A DNA stretch of 64,000 nucleotides from an uncultured Bacteroidota bacterium (lineage in GTDB: Bacteria > Bacteroidota > Bacteroidia > Bacteroidales > P3): assembly GCA_902774395.1 (NCBI GenBank), contig CACYIK010000011.1, positions 92,450 to 156,449 of the forward strand. The letters run 5' to 3'. The notes under the pieces are model-generated. The model saw only the letters and a program-made list of their open reading frames with translations. It was not told the origin of the DNA and did not search any database. A program made the translations under genes and the position numbers. The first letter of the stretch is position 1. Every line of letters begins with the position of its first letter. Below, in pieces: positions 8,512 through 16,425 of this stretch.

Positions 8512-9693
8512 ATGAAGATCATTATCAGTGGAGGAGGCAGCGGCGGACACATATTCCCCGCAGTGGCTATTGCCAACGCCGTCAAGGCCCGTTGGAACGA
8601 CGCCCAGATACTCTTCGTCGGCGCCGAGGGACGCATGGAGATGGAGAAGGTGCCGGCGGCGGGATACGAGATAGTAGGTCTGCCTATCGCGGGACTGCAG
8701 CGCAAGCTCACCCCAGCCAATATCGTCAAGAATCTCCAACTGCCGTTGCGTATCCTCAAGAGCCGCAACAAGGTGAAGTCGGTCATCCGCGACTTCGCCC
8801 CCGACATCGTCGTCGGTGTCGGCGGCTTCGCCAGCGAGCCCACCCTCAAGTGTGCCGCCGCCATGGGCTACAAGACCCTCCTGCAGGAGCAGAACTCCTA
8901 TGCAGGTCTCACCAACAAGATGCTGGCCCGCAAGGCCTGCAAGATTTGTGTGGCCTATGAGGGCATGGAGCGTTTCTTCCCCAGAGAAAAGATTGTCTTC
9001 ACCGGTAACCCCGTGCGTGCCGACATCGAGCATATGACGGCCACCGCCGCCGAAGGCCGCGCCCATTTCGGCCTCGAGGCCGAGGGACGTGTGCTCCTCT
9101 CCGTGGGAGGAAGCCTCGGCGCACGTAGCATCAACGAGATGATCATCAACCACCTCCACTTCTTCCGCGAGAACCGCATACAGCTCCTCTGGCAGACGGG
9201 CCGCTGGATGTACGAAGAGGCCGTCGCCGCTGTCGAGCGCGCTGGCGTAGGCCAGTGGGTCAAGGTGCACCAGTTCATCTCCCGCATGGATATGGCTTAT
9301 GCTGCCGCCGATATCGTGGTGTCGCGCGCCGGCGCCATCGCCATCAGTGAGCTCTGCCTCGTGGGCAAGCCCGTGGTGCTCATCCCCTCGCCCAATGTGG
9401 CCGAGGACCATCAGACCAAGAACGCCCTGGCTCTCGTCGACCGCGGTGCCGCCGTCATGGTCAAGGATGCCGACTGCAACGCCCAGGGGCTTTCCGTGGT
9501 GCGTGAGCTCTTCGATAGTCCTAGCCACCAGGCTACCATGCGTGCCTCTATCGCCAAGATGGCTGTGCGCAGCGCCGCCGACAAGATTGTCGACCAGATA
9601 TCCGACCTCGTCTATGGCGAGGCTAGCAAGAAAGCTGTCCCGCTGCCCAGCGAGCTGCAGCAGCTGGAAGATCTCAGCAAAATAGGCAAATAA
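8512..9693 (+). CDS. murG: UDP-GlcNAc transferase MurG
   Basis: Peripheral GT28 glycosyltransferase that converts lipid I to lipid II. In 393 residues: glycine loop SGGGSGGHIFPAVAIA at the N-terminus, VGVGGFASEPTL, LQEQNSYAGLTNK, second glycine loop SVGGSLGARSINEM, and the UDP-GlcNAc site SRAGAIAISELCLVGKPVVL with EDHQTKNA. Length is slightly above the usual ~360 owing to an acidic/polar C-terminal tail. The 19 bases between it and murC carry ACTAAACACTGAACACTGAA-type repeat DNA that also occurs at 63862-63890. Confidence 0.97.
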   Translation: MKIIISGGGSGGHIFPAVAIANAVKARWNDAQILFVGAEGRMEMEKVPAAGYEIVGLPIAGLQRKLTPANIVKNLQLPLRILKSRNKVKSVIRDFAPDIVVGVGGFASEPTLKCAAAMGYKTLLQEQNSYAGLTNKMLARKACKICVAYEGMERFFPREKIVFTGNPVRADIEHMTATAAEGRAHFGLEAEGRVLLSVGGSLGARSINEMIINHLHFFRENRIQLLWQTGRWMYEEAVAAVERAGVGQWVKVHQFISRMDMAYAAADIVVSRAGAIAISELCLVGKPVVLIPSPNVAEDHQTKNALALVDRGAAVMVKDADCNAQGLSVVRELFDSPSHQATMRASIAKMAVRSAADKIVDQISDLVYGEASKKAVPLPSELQQLEDLSKIGK

Positions 9694-9712
9694 CTAAACA
9701 CTGAACACTGAA

Positions 9713-11170
9713 ATGAACTACTATTTCTTAGGCATCGGAGGCATCGGAATGAGCGCGCTGGCGCGCTACTTCCACCGTCGCGGCGACAGCGTCAGCGGCT
9801 ACGACCGCACGCCCAGCCCCCTCACCGCCGAACTCGAGGCCGAGGGCATCGCCATCCACTATGACGACAACCCCGACCTTATCCCCGCCGATGTCGACCT
9901 CGTGGTATATACCCCCGCCGTGCCTACCGACACCCGCGAGTTCCAAGCCCTGCAGGCCCGTGGCGTGCACATGGAGAAACGCTCCCAGATGCTCGGCGAA
10001 CTCACCCGCGGCAAGAAGTGCATAGCCGTCGCCGGCAGCCACGGCAAAACCACCACCTCCACCATGATAGCTCATCTGCTGAGCCAGGCTCCTTGCGGAT
10101 GCAGCGCTTTCCTCGGCGGCATCAGCAAGAACTTCAACTCCAATCTCGTCGTCAATAACGACAGCGAATATGTCGTCGTCGAGGCCGACGAATACGACCG
10201 CTCCTTCCTCCAGCTCCACCCCCATATCTCCGTTATCACCGCTACCGACCCCGACCACCTCGACATCTATGGCACCCACGAGCACATGCTCGAGGCTTAC
10301 CTCCAGTTCGCCAACCAGACGGACCCCGACGGACTCCTCCTTCTCAAAGAAGGCATCTTCCAGACCCTCGATGGCGAAGAATTCGTCGAATACGGCCACG
10401 AACACCACCACCACGACCACGATCACCACGACCACGATGATACTATTGTCTCTTCACTTCCTCTCACTCCTTCTCACTCCCTTTCACTCCCCAATATAAG
10501 CACCTACACCGCCCGCGGCATCGAGGCCGACTACTACGCAATCAACGTCCGCAACTACGGTGGCAACCTCTTCTTCGACCTCCGTACCCCCAATGGTGTG
10601 CTCTACGACCTCGAACTTGACGGCGCCCCGTTGGTCAACGTCGAGAATGCCGTCGCCGCTGCTGCTGTGGCCCTTTCCTGCGGCCTCGACCAGTACCAGC
10701 TGCGCCACGGCCTGAAGACCTTCGCCGGCGTGCGTCGCCGTTTCGATTATCGCATCCGTGAGAAGGAGCTCATCTATATCGACGACTACGCCCACCATCC
10801 CCAGGAGCTGGCCTCCACCATCGAGGCTGTGCGCTTCCTCTACCCCGGCAAGCGTGTCGTCGGCATCTTCCAGCCCCACCTCTACTCCCGCACGCGCGAC
10901 CTCGCCGACGGCTTCGCCCGTGTCCTCCAGACCCTCGACGAGGTCATCATGCTGCCCATCTATCCCGCCCGCGAGAAACCTATCCTCGGCGTCACCTCCT
11001 CCATGGTGCTGCGCAAGATGGACACCATGTCCAAGTACCTCTGCACCCCCGACCAGGCTCTCGAACTCGTCCCCGCCCTCTGCCCCGACATCGTCCTGAC
11101 CCTCGGCGCCGGCGATATCGACCGCCTCGTACCACGCCTTGAAACCACCCTGAGAGAAAATATGCTATGA
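9713..11170 (+). CDS. murC: UDP-MurNAc-L-alanine ligase MurC with His-rich insert
   Basis: MurC joins L-alanine to UDP-MurNAc in the cytoplasm. The 485 residues contain GIGGIGMSALA at the N-terminus, the ATP loop GSHGKTTTS (Lys112), VEADEYDRSFL, DPDHLDIY, and the C-terminal DDYAHHPQEL and FQPHLYSRT blocks, all intact. Residues about 229-243 are an unusual run of ten His and five acidic/other residues (HEHHHHDHDHHDHDD), followed by a Ser/Pro/Leu stretch (SSLPLTPSHSLSLPN) encoded by CTCACTCC-type repeats at 10450-10495. Both lie in a variable loop of the central domain. The stop overlaps the ftsQ start (ATGA). Confidence 0.96.
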   Translation: MNYYFLGIGGIGMSALARYFHRRGDSVSGYDRTPSPLTAELEAEGIAIHYDDNPDLIPADVDLVVYTPAVPTDTREFQALQARGVHMEKRSQMLGELTRGKKCIAVAGSHGKTTTSTMIAHLLSQAPCGCSAFLGGISKNFNSNLVVNNDSEYVVVEADEYDRSFLQLHPHISVITATDPDHLDIYGTHEHMLEAYLQFANQTDPDGLLLLKEGIFQTLDGEEFVEYGHEHHHHDHDHHDHDDTIVSSLPLTPSHSLSLPNISTYTARGIEADYYAINVRNYGGNLFFDLRTPNGVLYDLELDGAPLVNVENAVAAAAVALSCGLDQYQLRHGLKTFAGVRRRFDYRIREKELIYIDDYAHHPQELASTIEAVRFLYPGKRVVGIFQPHLYSRTRDLADGFARVLQTLDEVIMLPIYPAREKPILGVTSSMVLRKMDTMSKYLCTPDQALELVPALCPDIVLTLGAGDIDRLVPRLETTLRENML

Positions 11171-11925
11171 AACGCTCGTCTAAAATAACGCTCATCATCG
11201 TAGGCACCGTGTTGCTGGCAGTCCTTGTGATTGTGGCCAACGTGGCACGCACTCACATGAAGGTGCGCGGCCTCGAGGTGGAGATTGACTACCAGGGTCT
11301 CCCTCATCTCGTCGACGAACAGACCGTTGCCGACAGCGTGATGGACGCCATCCCCGACCTCCTGGCCCGTCAGGTGAGGAGCGTGGACAGCAAGCGTGTC
11401 GGCGAGGCAGCCTCCCGCGTGCCCTACCTCACCCATATCAACGCCACGGTCAGCGTCAGCGGACGTGTGGTGGTCCGTGCCGACCAGCGCAAGCCCGTCG
11501 CACGCCTCTTCTACGACAATGCCGAATATTTCATCGACGACGAAGGCGTCCTCCTGCCGATGTCGCGCCTCGGCGACTGCGATGTCCTCGTGGCTACGGG
11601 CGACTTCACGGAGCCTCTGCGGCTCGACAGCCTCAACCTCCAGGTAACACTCCTGGCCCAGCTGGCGGCTTACCTCGACAAGCACCCCGACTACCTCGAC
11701 ATCATCGACCAGATACATGTCGAGCGTAACGGCGAGCTCATGCTCTCCCCCAAACTTGGCGACCATGTCGTCGAACTCGGTGACCTCACTGGCCTCGACG
11801 ACAAGTTCGACCGCCTCATCAACTTCTACCGCCGCGGCATGCCGCGTGCCGGTTGGAACACCTACTCCAAGATAAGTCTCAAATTCAAGGGACAAGTGGT
11901 TTGCACGAAAAAGAATAAACAATAA
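11167..11925 (+). CDS. ftsQ: Cell division protein FtsQ
   Basis: Bitopic divisome protein (252 aa) with one N-terminal membrane span (about residues 7-26, ITLIIVGTVLLAVLVIVANVA) and a periplasmic part. The latter begins with a POTRA-like segment (VRGLEVEIDYQGLPHLVDEQTV) and continues into VSGRVVVRADQRKPVARLFY and YFIDDEGVLLPMS, typical of the FtsQ beta domain. It overlaps murC by 4 bases and precedes ftsA by 14, as in other Bacteroidetes clusters. Assignment rests on topology and position, since FtsQ diverges strongly. Confidence 0.88.
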   Translation: MKRSSKITLIIVGTVLLAVLVIVANVARTHMKVRGLEVEIDYQGLPHLVDEQTVADSVMDAIPDLLARQVRSVDSKRVGEAASRVPYLTHINATVSVSGRVVVRADQRKPVARLFYDNAEYFIDDEGVLLPMSRLGDCDVLVATGDFTEPLRLDSLNLQVTLLAQLAAYLDKHPDYLDIIDQIHVERNGELMLSPKLGDHVVELGDLTGLDDKFDRLINFYRRGMPRAGWNTYSKISLKFKGQVVCTKKNKQ

Positions 11926-11939
11926 AAATACACACGATT

Positions 11940-13358
11940 ATGGAAAACGAAATCATTGTAGGACTTGACATTGGTACCACCAAGATTGCTTGCTTCGTCG
12001 GTATGCGCGGCGAGAGCGGCAAAGTGAAAATCCTCGGCTTCGGCAAAACCGACTCCAAGGGCGTCGAGCACGGTGTCGTGAAGAACGTCTCCGAGACCGC
12101 CGAGTCTATCCGTCGTGCCGTCGGCGAGGCCGCCGACCAGGCCGACGTCGACATCGACGAGGTGTGGGTTGGCATCGCTGGCCAGCACATCAAGTCGCGT
12201 CCCAGCCAGGGCAGCGTCATGATTCCTGCCGAACACCGCCTTATCGAGCGCGAGGACGTCGAGCGTCTCATCCATGAGCAGTACAACTCCATGCTCGAAC
12301 CCGGCGAGGAGATCATCCATGTCTTCCCCCAGCAGTTCATCGTCGACGGCGACCCCCTGAGCCACGAGACCTCGCCCGTGGGCGTCGTGGGCAAGAAACT
12401 CATGGCCAACTTCCACATGGTCACCGCCAACGTGCAGAACCTGCAGCTCATCAAATATGCCGTTCAGGATGCCGGCCTCCACATCAAGGGCGTCGTCCTT
12501 GAACCCATCGCCTCGGCCAAGGCTGTCCTCGACGACAGCGACCGCGAGTCGGGCGTGGCCATGGTCGACATCGGCGGCGGTACCACCGACGTGGCCATCT
12601 TCCACGACGGCATCATCCGCCACACCTCCGTGTTGCCCCTGGCCGGCAACGCCATCACCAACGACATCCGCGAGGGTTGCAATATCCTCAAGAAACAGGC
12701 CGAGAGCCTCAAGGTGAAGTTCGGCTCCTGCCTCGTCTCCGCCGTCAGCGAGAACGATGTCATCTCCATCCCCGGCATCCGCAGCCAGGCTCCGCGCGAG
12801 ATATACGTCAAGACCCTCGCCGGCATCATCAATGCCCGCGCCAAGATGATCCTCGAGCAGGTGGGCTACGAGATTGAGCTCTCCGGCTTCAACCGCAAGC
12901 TCATCGCCGGTATCACCCTCACCGGTGGCGGCGCCCAGCTCAAGAATATCAAGGAACTCAGCGAACTCGTCACCGCTACCGACACCCGCATCGGTATCCC
13001 CAACGAGCACCTCGAGCCCGACAGCGTCAACTACAACGAGCTGGCACATCCCATGTATGCCACCGGTATTGGCCTCGTGCTCTATGGCATCGAGGAGTCC
13101 GAGCGTCTCGCCAACCCCGACGAGGAGGCTGAGGAGCTCGTCGCCGAGCAGGGCCCTGCAGGCTTCAAACCTATCGACCTCTTCGCCAACATGGAGGACG
13201 ACCTCAAGCCCAGCGAGGAACCTGCCCCCAAAGACAGCAAGGAAGAGGACGAGGAGCCCAAACCCAAGAAGGAGAAGAAGCCCAAGAAAGGCCTCTTCGA
13301 CCGCACTATCGGAGGCTTCCTCGACAAGGTTTTCTCCGAAGAGGGTATCGACGATTAA
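11940..13358 (+). CDS. ftsA: Cell division protein FtsA
   Basis: Actin-like ATPase that tethers FtsZ to the membrane. The 472-residue protein has the phosphate-1 loop GLDIGTTKIACFVG at about 9-22, the SHS2 (1C) region (EVWVGIAGQHIKS), phosphate-2 VDIGGGTTDVAIF and the adenosine motif GITLTGGGAQLKNI. The C-terminus is an acidic then Lys-rich linker (SKEEDEEPKPKKEKKPKKG) followed by LFDRTIGGFLDKVF, an amphipathic helix suited to membrane targeting. A 142-base gap separates it from ftsZ, the largest in the cluster; I see no convincing promoter there. Confidence 0.96.
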   Translation: MENEIIVGLDIGTTKIACFVGMRGESGKVKILGFGKTDSKGVEHGVVKNVSETAESIRRAVGEAADQADVDIDEVWVGIAGQHIKSRPSQGSVMIPAEHRLIEREDVERLIHEQYNSMLEPGEEIIHVFPQQFIVDGDPLSHETSPVGVVGKKLMANFHMVTANVQNLQLIKYAVQDAGLHIKGVVLEPIASAKAVLDDSDRESGVAMVDIGGGTTDVAIFHDGIIRHTSVLPLAGNAITNDIREGCNILKKQAESLKVKFGSCLVSAVSENDVISIPGIRSQAPREIYVKTLAGIINARAKMILEQVGYEIELSGFNRKLIAGITLTGGGAQLKNIKELSELVTATDTRIGIPNEHLEPDSVNYNELAHPMYATGIGLVLYGIEESERLANPDEEAEELVAEQGPAGFKPIDLFANMEDDLKPSEEPAPKDSKEEDEEPKPKKEKKPKKGLFDRTIGGFLDKVFSEEGIDD

Positions 13359-13500
13359 TGAGGTGTGTATAAGTTTGTTAATAACAAACTGGTAGCAGCA
13401 GATGTTAGTTGATTGAAAATTAGTAATTTTATATCGCCAAAAGTACAACCTTTATTCGTACAAGAAATTCTTATTCAATAGGATAGAAATATACAAGCAC

Positions 13501-15252
13501 ATGGAAGAAAACGCAATTTTCACTTTCGACTCCCCCAAAGGACAGTCTTCTTACATCAAAGTCATTGGTGTGGGTGGCGGTGGCGGCAACGCTGTCAACC
13601 ACATGTACCGTCAAGGTATCCAGGGTGTCGATTTTATCGTCTGCAACACCGACATGAAAGCCCTCAACGGCTCTCCCGTGCCTAACAAGATTCCGCTGGG
13701 AGATCTCGGCCTCGGCGCTGGCAACAAGCCCGAGCGTGCCCGCAAGGCTGCCGAGGACAAGGCCGACGATATTCGTGACGCCATCTCCCACAACACCCAG
13801 ATGCTCTTCATCACCGCCGGTATGGGCGGTGGCACCGGCACCGGCGCCGCTCCTGTGGTGGCCGAAATCGCCAAGAGTATCGAACTGGCCAGCGACGAGA
13901 ACAGCAAGATTCTTGTCGTCGCCATCGTGACCCGTCCCTTCAGCTTCGAAGGCAAACGCCGTCGCGAGCAGGCCGATGCAGGCATCGAGGAGCTCCGCAA
14001 GCACGTCGACTCCATTATTGTTATTAATAATGATAAATTGCGTTCCTTCGGCAACCTCGACATCGCCGAGGCTTTCGGCATGGCCGACGACGTCCTGCTG
14101 ACCGCCGCCAAGGGTATCGCCGAGATTATCACCGGCAACGGCAGCGTGAATATCGACTTCCAGGATGTCAACACCGTCATGGAGAACAGTGGCACCGCCC
14201 TCATGGGTGCCGGCTCCGGCAAGGGTGAGAACCGTGCCATCGATGCCATCACCGCCGCCACTACCTCCGTCCTCCTCGACGACAGCGACATCCGCGGTGC
14301 CAAGAACGTGCTGCTCTATTTCTCCTATTCTCCCGACCACAAAATCACCATGGACGAGCTGGGTGAGATTACCGACTATATTGGCGAGAAGACCAATGGC
14401 ACTGCCGATGTCATCTGGGGCGCCGGTATTGACGAAAGCCTCGAGGACGAACTCAAGGTGACCCTCATCGCCACCGGCTTTGAGAAGTCTTCCTTCGTGC
14501 CCGAAGAACCCAACGTCTTCACCCTCCCGCAGGACATCAAGCCCGAGCCCGCCAAGCCCGTGGCTCCCGTCATGCCCGACGAGCCCGTCCTCATCACCAA
14601 GAGCGAACCCGCCGTGGCAGCTGCCCCCGTCATGATTGCCGAACCCGTTGTGGTAGCCGAACCTGTCAAGGTTGCCGAGCCTGTTATGGTGGCTGAGCCC
14701 GTCAAGGTGGCTGAGCCCGTCAAGGTTTCCGAGCCTTTCCAGGTGGAAGAGCCCGCCGTCTCTGCCGAGAAGAAGAATGTCTTCGTCCTCGAAGTCGAGG
14801 ATGTGGAAGAGCCCGCTCCCGCCCCCATGCCCCAGCAGCCCGTCGTGGCCCGCGAGGACACCATGGTCTCCGGCATCCACATGGTCAACAGCATAGAGAA
14901 TGATGTCGCCGTGCTCGACAGCTTCGCCCCCGCGAGCAAGCCCGCCGCCGAGCCCGTGGCTCCCAAGCCCACCACCGACGACATGGCCGAGCGCCTCGCC
15001 AATCAGCCCTTCTCGCCCAAGAACGATGTGCGCCTCACCGGCGACCGCGCCGACCGCATCCGTTTCTTCCACGACCTGCTGCGCAACGACCCCAACGGCG
15101 CCGAGAAGGTGCAGGCCATGAGCACTCAGGAAATCTCCAACGAGGAACTCTACGAAGGCCGCCATTCCAGCACCCGCGAGTCGTCGTCCATCACCATGCG
15201 TCCCGATGGCACCATCGCCAAGAACGCCTACTTCGGTGACCAACCCGATTGA
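13501..15252 (+). CDS. ftsZ: Cell division GTPase FtsZ with long variable linker
   Basis: Tubulin-like GTPase that forms the Z ring. The GTPase core has GVGGGGGNAVNHM, the signature MGGGTGTGAAPV (Met108 on) and VTRPFSFEGKRR. At 583 residues it is much longer than the ~320-residue core. Residues about 349-423 form a linker of near-repeats (VAEPVKVAEPV, VKVSEPF). The C-terminus reads TMRPDGTIAKNAYFGDQPD. The usual Bacteroidetes P-A-Y/F-x-R-R conserved peptide that binds FtsA is not recognisable; at that place I read STQEISNEELYEG. Last gene of the dcw operon. Confidence 0.96.
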   Translation: MEENAIFTFDSPKGQSSYIKVIGVGGGGGNAVNHMYRQGIQGVDFIVCNTDMKALNGSPVPNKIPLGDLGLGAGNKPERARKAAEDKADDIRDAISHNTQMLFITAGMGGGTGTGAAPVVAEIAKSIELASDENSKILVVAIVTRPFSFEGKRRREQADAGIEELRKHVDSIIVINNDKLRSFGNLDIAEAFGMADDVLLTAAKGIAEIITGNGSVNIDFQDVNTVMENSGTALMGAGSGKGENRAIDAITAATTSVLLDDSDIRGAKNVLLYFSYSPDHKITMDELGEITDYIGEKTNGTADVIWGAGIDESLEDELKVTLIATGFEKSSFVPEEPNVFTLPQDIKPEPAKPVAPVMPDEPVLITKSEPAVAAAPVMIAEPVVVAEPVKVAEPVMVAEPVKVAEPVKVSEPFQVEEPAVSAEKKNVFVLEVEDVEEPAPAPMPQQPVVAREDTMVSGIHMVNSIENDVAVLDSFAPASKPAAEPVAPKPTTDDMAERLANQPFSPKNDVRLTGDRADRIRFFHDLLRNDPNGAEKVQAMSTQEISNEELYEGRHSSTRESSSITMRPDGTIAKNAYFGDQPD

Positions 15253-15274
15253 GAATTAAGAATGAAGAGTTATT

Positions 15275-16180
15275 GTGGGTCTCACTAAATTCAAAATTCA
15301 TAATTCGAAACTCATCATTGGAATAGTCTGCGCCATCGGCGCCGCCGTGTGCTACGGCACCAACCCGCTGGCACGATTCCTATACGCCGAGGGGATGAAC
15401 ATCCCCTCGGTGCTCTTTTACCGTTTCGGCCTCGCCTGGGTGATCGTGGCCCTTGTCATGCTCTTCCGCAACGAAAGCCTCCGTGTCACCCGCCGCGAAT
15501 TCCTCACCCTCTCGGCCCTCGGCATACTCTTCATAGGCTCTTCCACCACGCTCTACACCTCCTTTGCGCTCATGCCCTCGGGCATCGCCTCCACCATCCT
15601 CTTCACCTATCCCGTCATGACCGCCGCCATCATGACCCTCTTCTTCCGCGAACGCATCACCCTCGTCACCGTCCTCTCCATACTCCTCTCGCTGGCCGGC
15701 GTGGCGCTGCTCTCCTTCAAGGACGAGGGCGGCACCTTCAACATCCTGGGCATCGTCCTGGTGCTCATCTCGGCGCTCACCTACGCCCTCTATATCATCG
15801 TCGTCGACAAGAGCCCCCTGCAGATGTCGTCGTTCAAAATCAACTTCTACGTCCTCTTCTACTGTGCGTTGGGCAATGTCTTCTACGCCCTCTTTAGCGG
15901 CCAACCCCTCATGCTTCCGCCGTCGCCTACGGCGTGGCTCTGGGTGTCGTGGCTGGCTGTCGTCCCCGCCATCATGGCGCTGGTGATGATGGTCTATGCC
16001 GCCAAATATCTGGGCTCCACACCTACGGCCATCCTTGGCGCCCTCGAGCCCACCACGGCGGTGCTCATCGGCGTCTTCGTCTTCGCCGAGCCTTTCTCGC
16101 CGCGTCTCCTCCTAGGCATCATACTGGTTCTTGCCGCCGTCACCCTGGTGGTCCTCGGCAAGGCCCGCCGCAAGGCATAA
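15275..16180 (+). CDS. EamA/DMT-family transporter
   Basis: Inner-membrane transporter of the drug/metabolite superfamily, 301 aa from the GTG at 15275, with ten predicted spans in two EamA halves (first half starts IIGIVCAIGAAVCYGTNPLA; second begins near LGIVLVLISALTYALYIIVV). Substrate unknown. The first ~13 residues (GLTKFKIHNSKL) come from AATTCAAAATTCATAATTC-type repeat DNA that starts right after the ftsZ stop, so either the N-terminus is repeat-derived or translation begins slightly downstream. It is followed by a strong hairpin terminator. Confidence 0.85.
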   Translation: MGLTKFKIHNSKLIIGIVCAIGAAVCYGTNPLARFLYAEGMNIPSVLFYRFGLAWVIVALVMLFRNESLRVTRREFLTLSALGILFIGSSTTLYTSFALMPSGIASTILFTYPVMTAAIMTLFFRERITLVTVLSILLSLAGVALLSFKDEGGTFNILGIVLVLISALTYALYIIVVDKSPLQMSSFKINFYVLFYCALGNVFYALFSGQPLMLPPSPTAWLWVSWLAVVPAIMALVMMVYAAKYLGSTPTAILGALEPTTAVLIGVFVFAEPFSPRLLLGIILVLAAVTLVVLGKARRKA

Positions 16181-16206
16181 TCGACGTACCAACAGCGTAC
16201 CATCAC

Positions 16207-16249
16207 CGTACCAACACCGTCCATAGTCGGTGTTGGTACGATTTTTTTT
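16207..16249 (+). terminator. Rho-independent terminator built from a dispersed repeat
   Basis: A perfect 13-bp stem, CGTACCAACACCG at 16207-16219 and its complement at 16228-16240, with an 8-base loop, is followed directly by a run of eight T. It ends the DMT transporter transcript. The left arm belongs to a CCGTACCAACA repeat array that begins at about 16188 and recurs as three tandem units at 52212-52252. Confidence 0.9.
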
Positions 16250-16302
16250 CGTCTTTTAACATTTTTTATGCCGAGGTAACACGTTTTGGGATTATATTAT
16301 AT

Positions 16303-16425
16303 AGGGACCTTAGGGACTCTAAAGACCTTAGAGTCCTTAGGGTCCTTAAGGTCCTTAAGGTCCTTAAAGTCCTTAGGGTCCTTAATCCATTAATCATTAA
16401 TCATTAATCATTAATCATTACAACT
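16303..16425. repeat. Tandem GGTCCTTA-type octamer array, then TTAATCA heptamers
   Basis: About ten degenerate copies of an 8-9 base unit (GGTCCTTAA, with GACC/CTCTAA variants) run from 16303 to 16385. They are followed by five copies of the heptamer TTAATCA/ATTAATC up to the ATG of the DUF6266 gene. No coding sense was found in any frame. Confidence 0.9.

Noticed and set aside
13471..15243. 590-codon minus-strand frame opposite ftsZ
   Set aside because: Complementary shadow of FtsZ; no independent features.
16303..16425. CRISPR array
   Set aside because: Units are 7-9 bases with no unique spacers and no cas genes are present; it is a simple tandem repeat. The same applies to the other arrays in the window.
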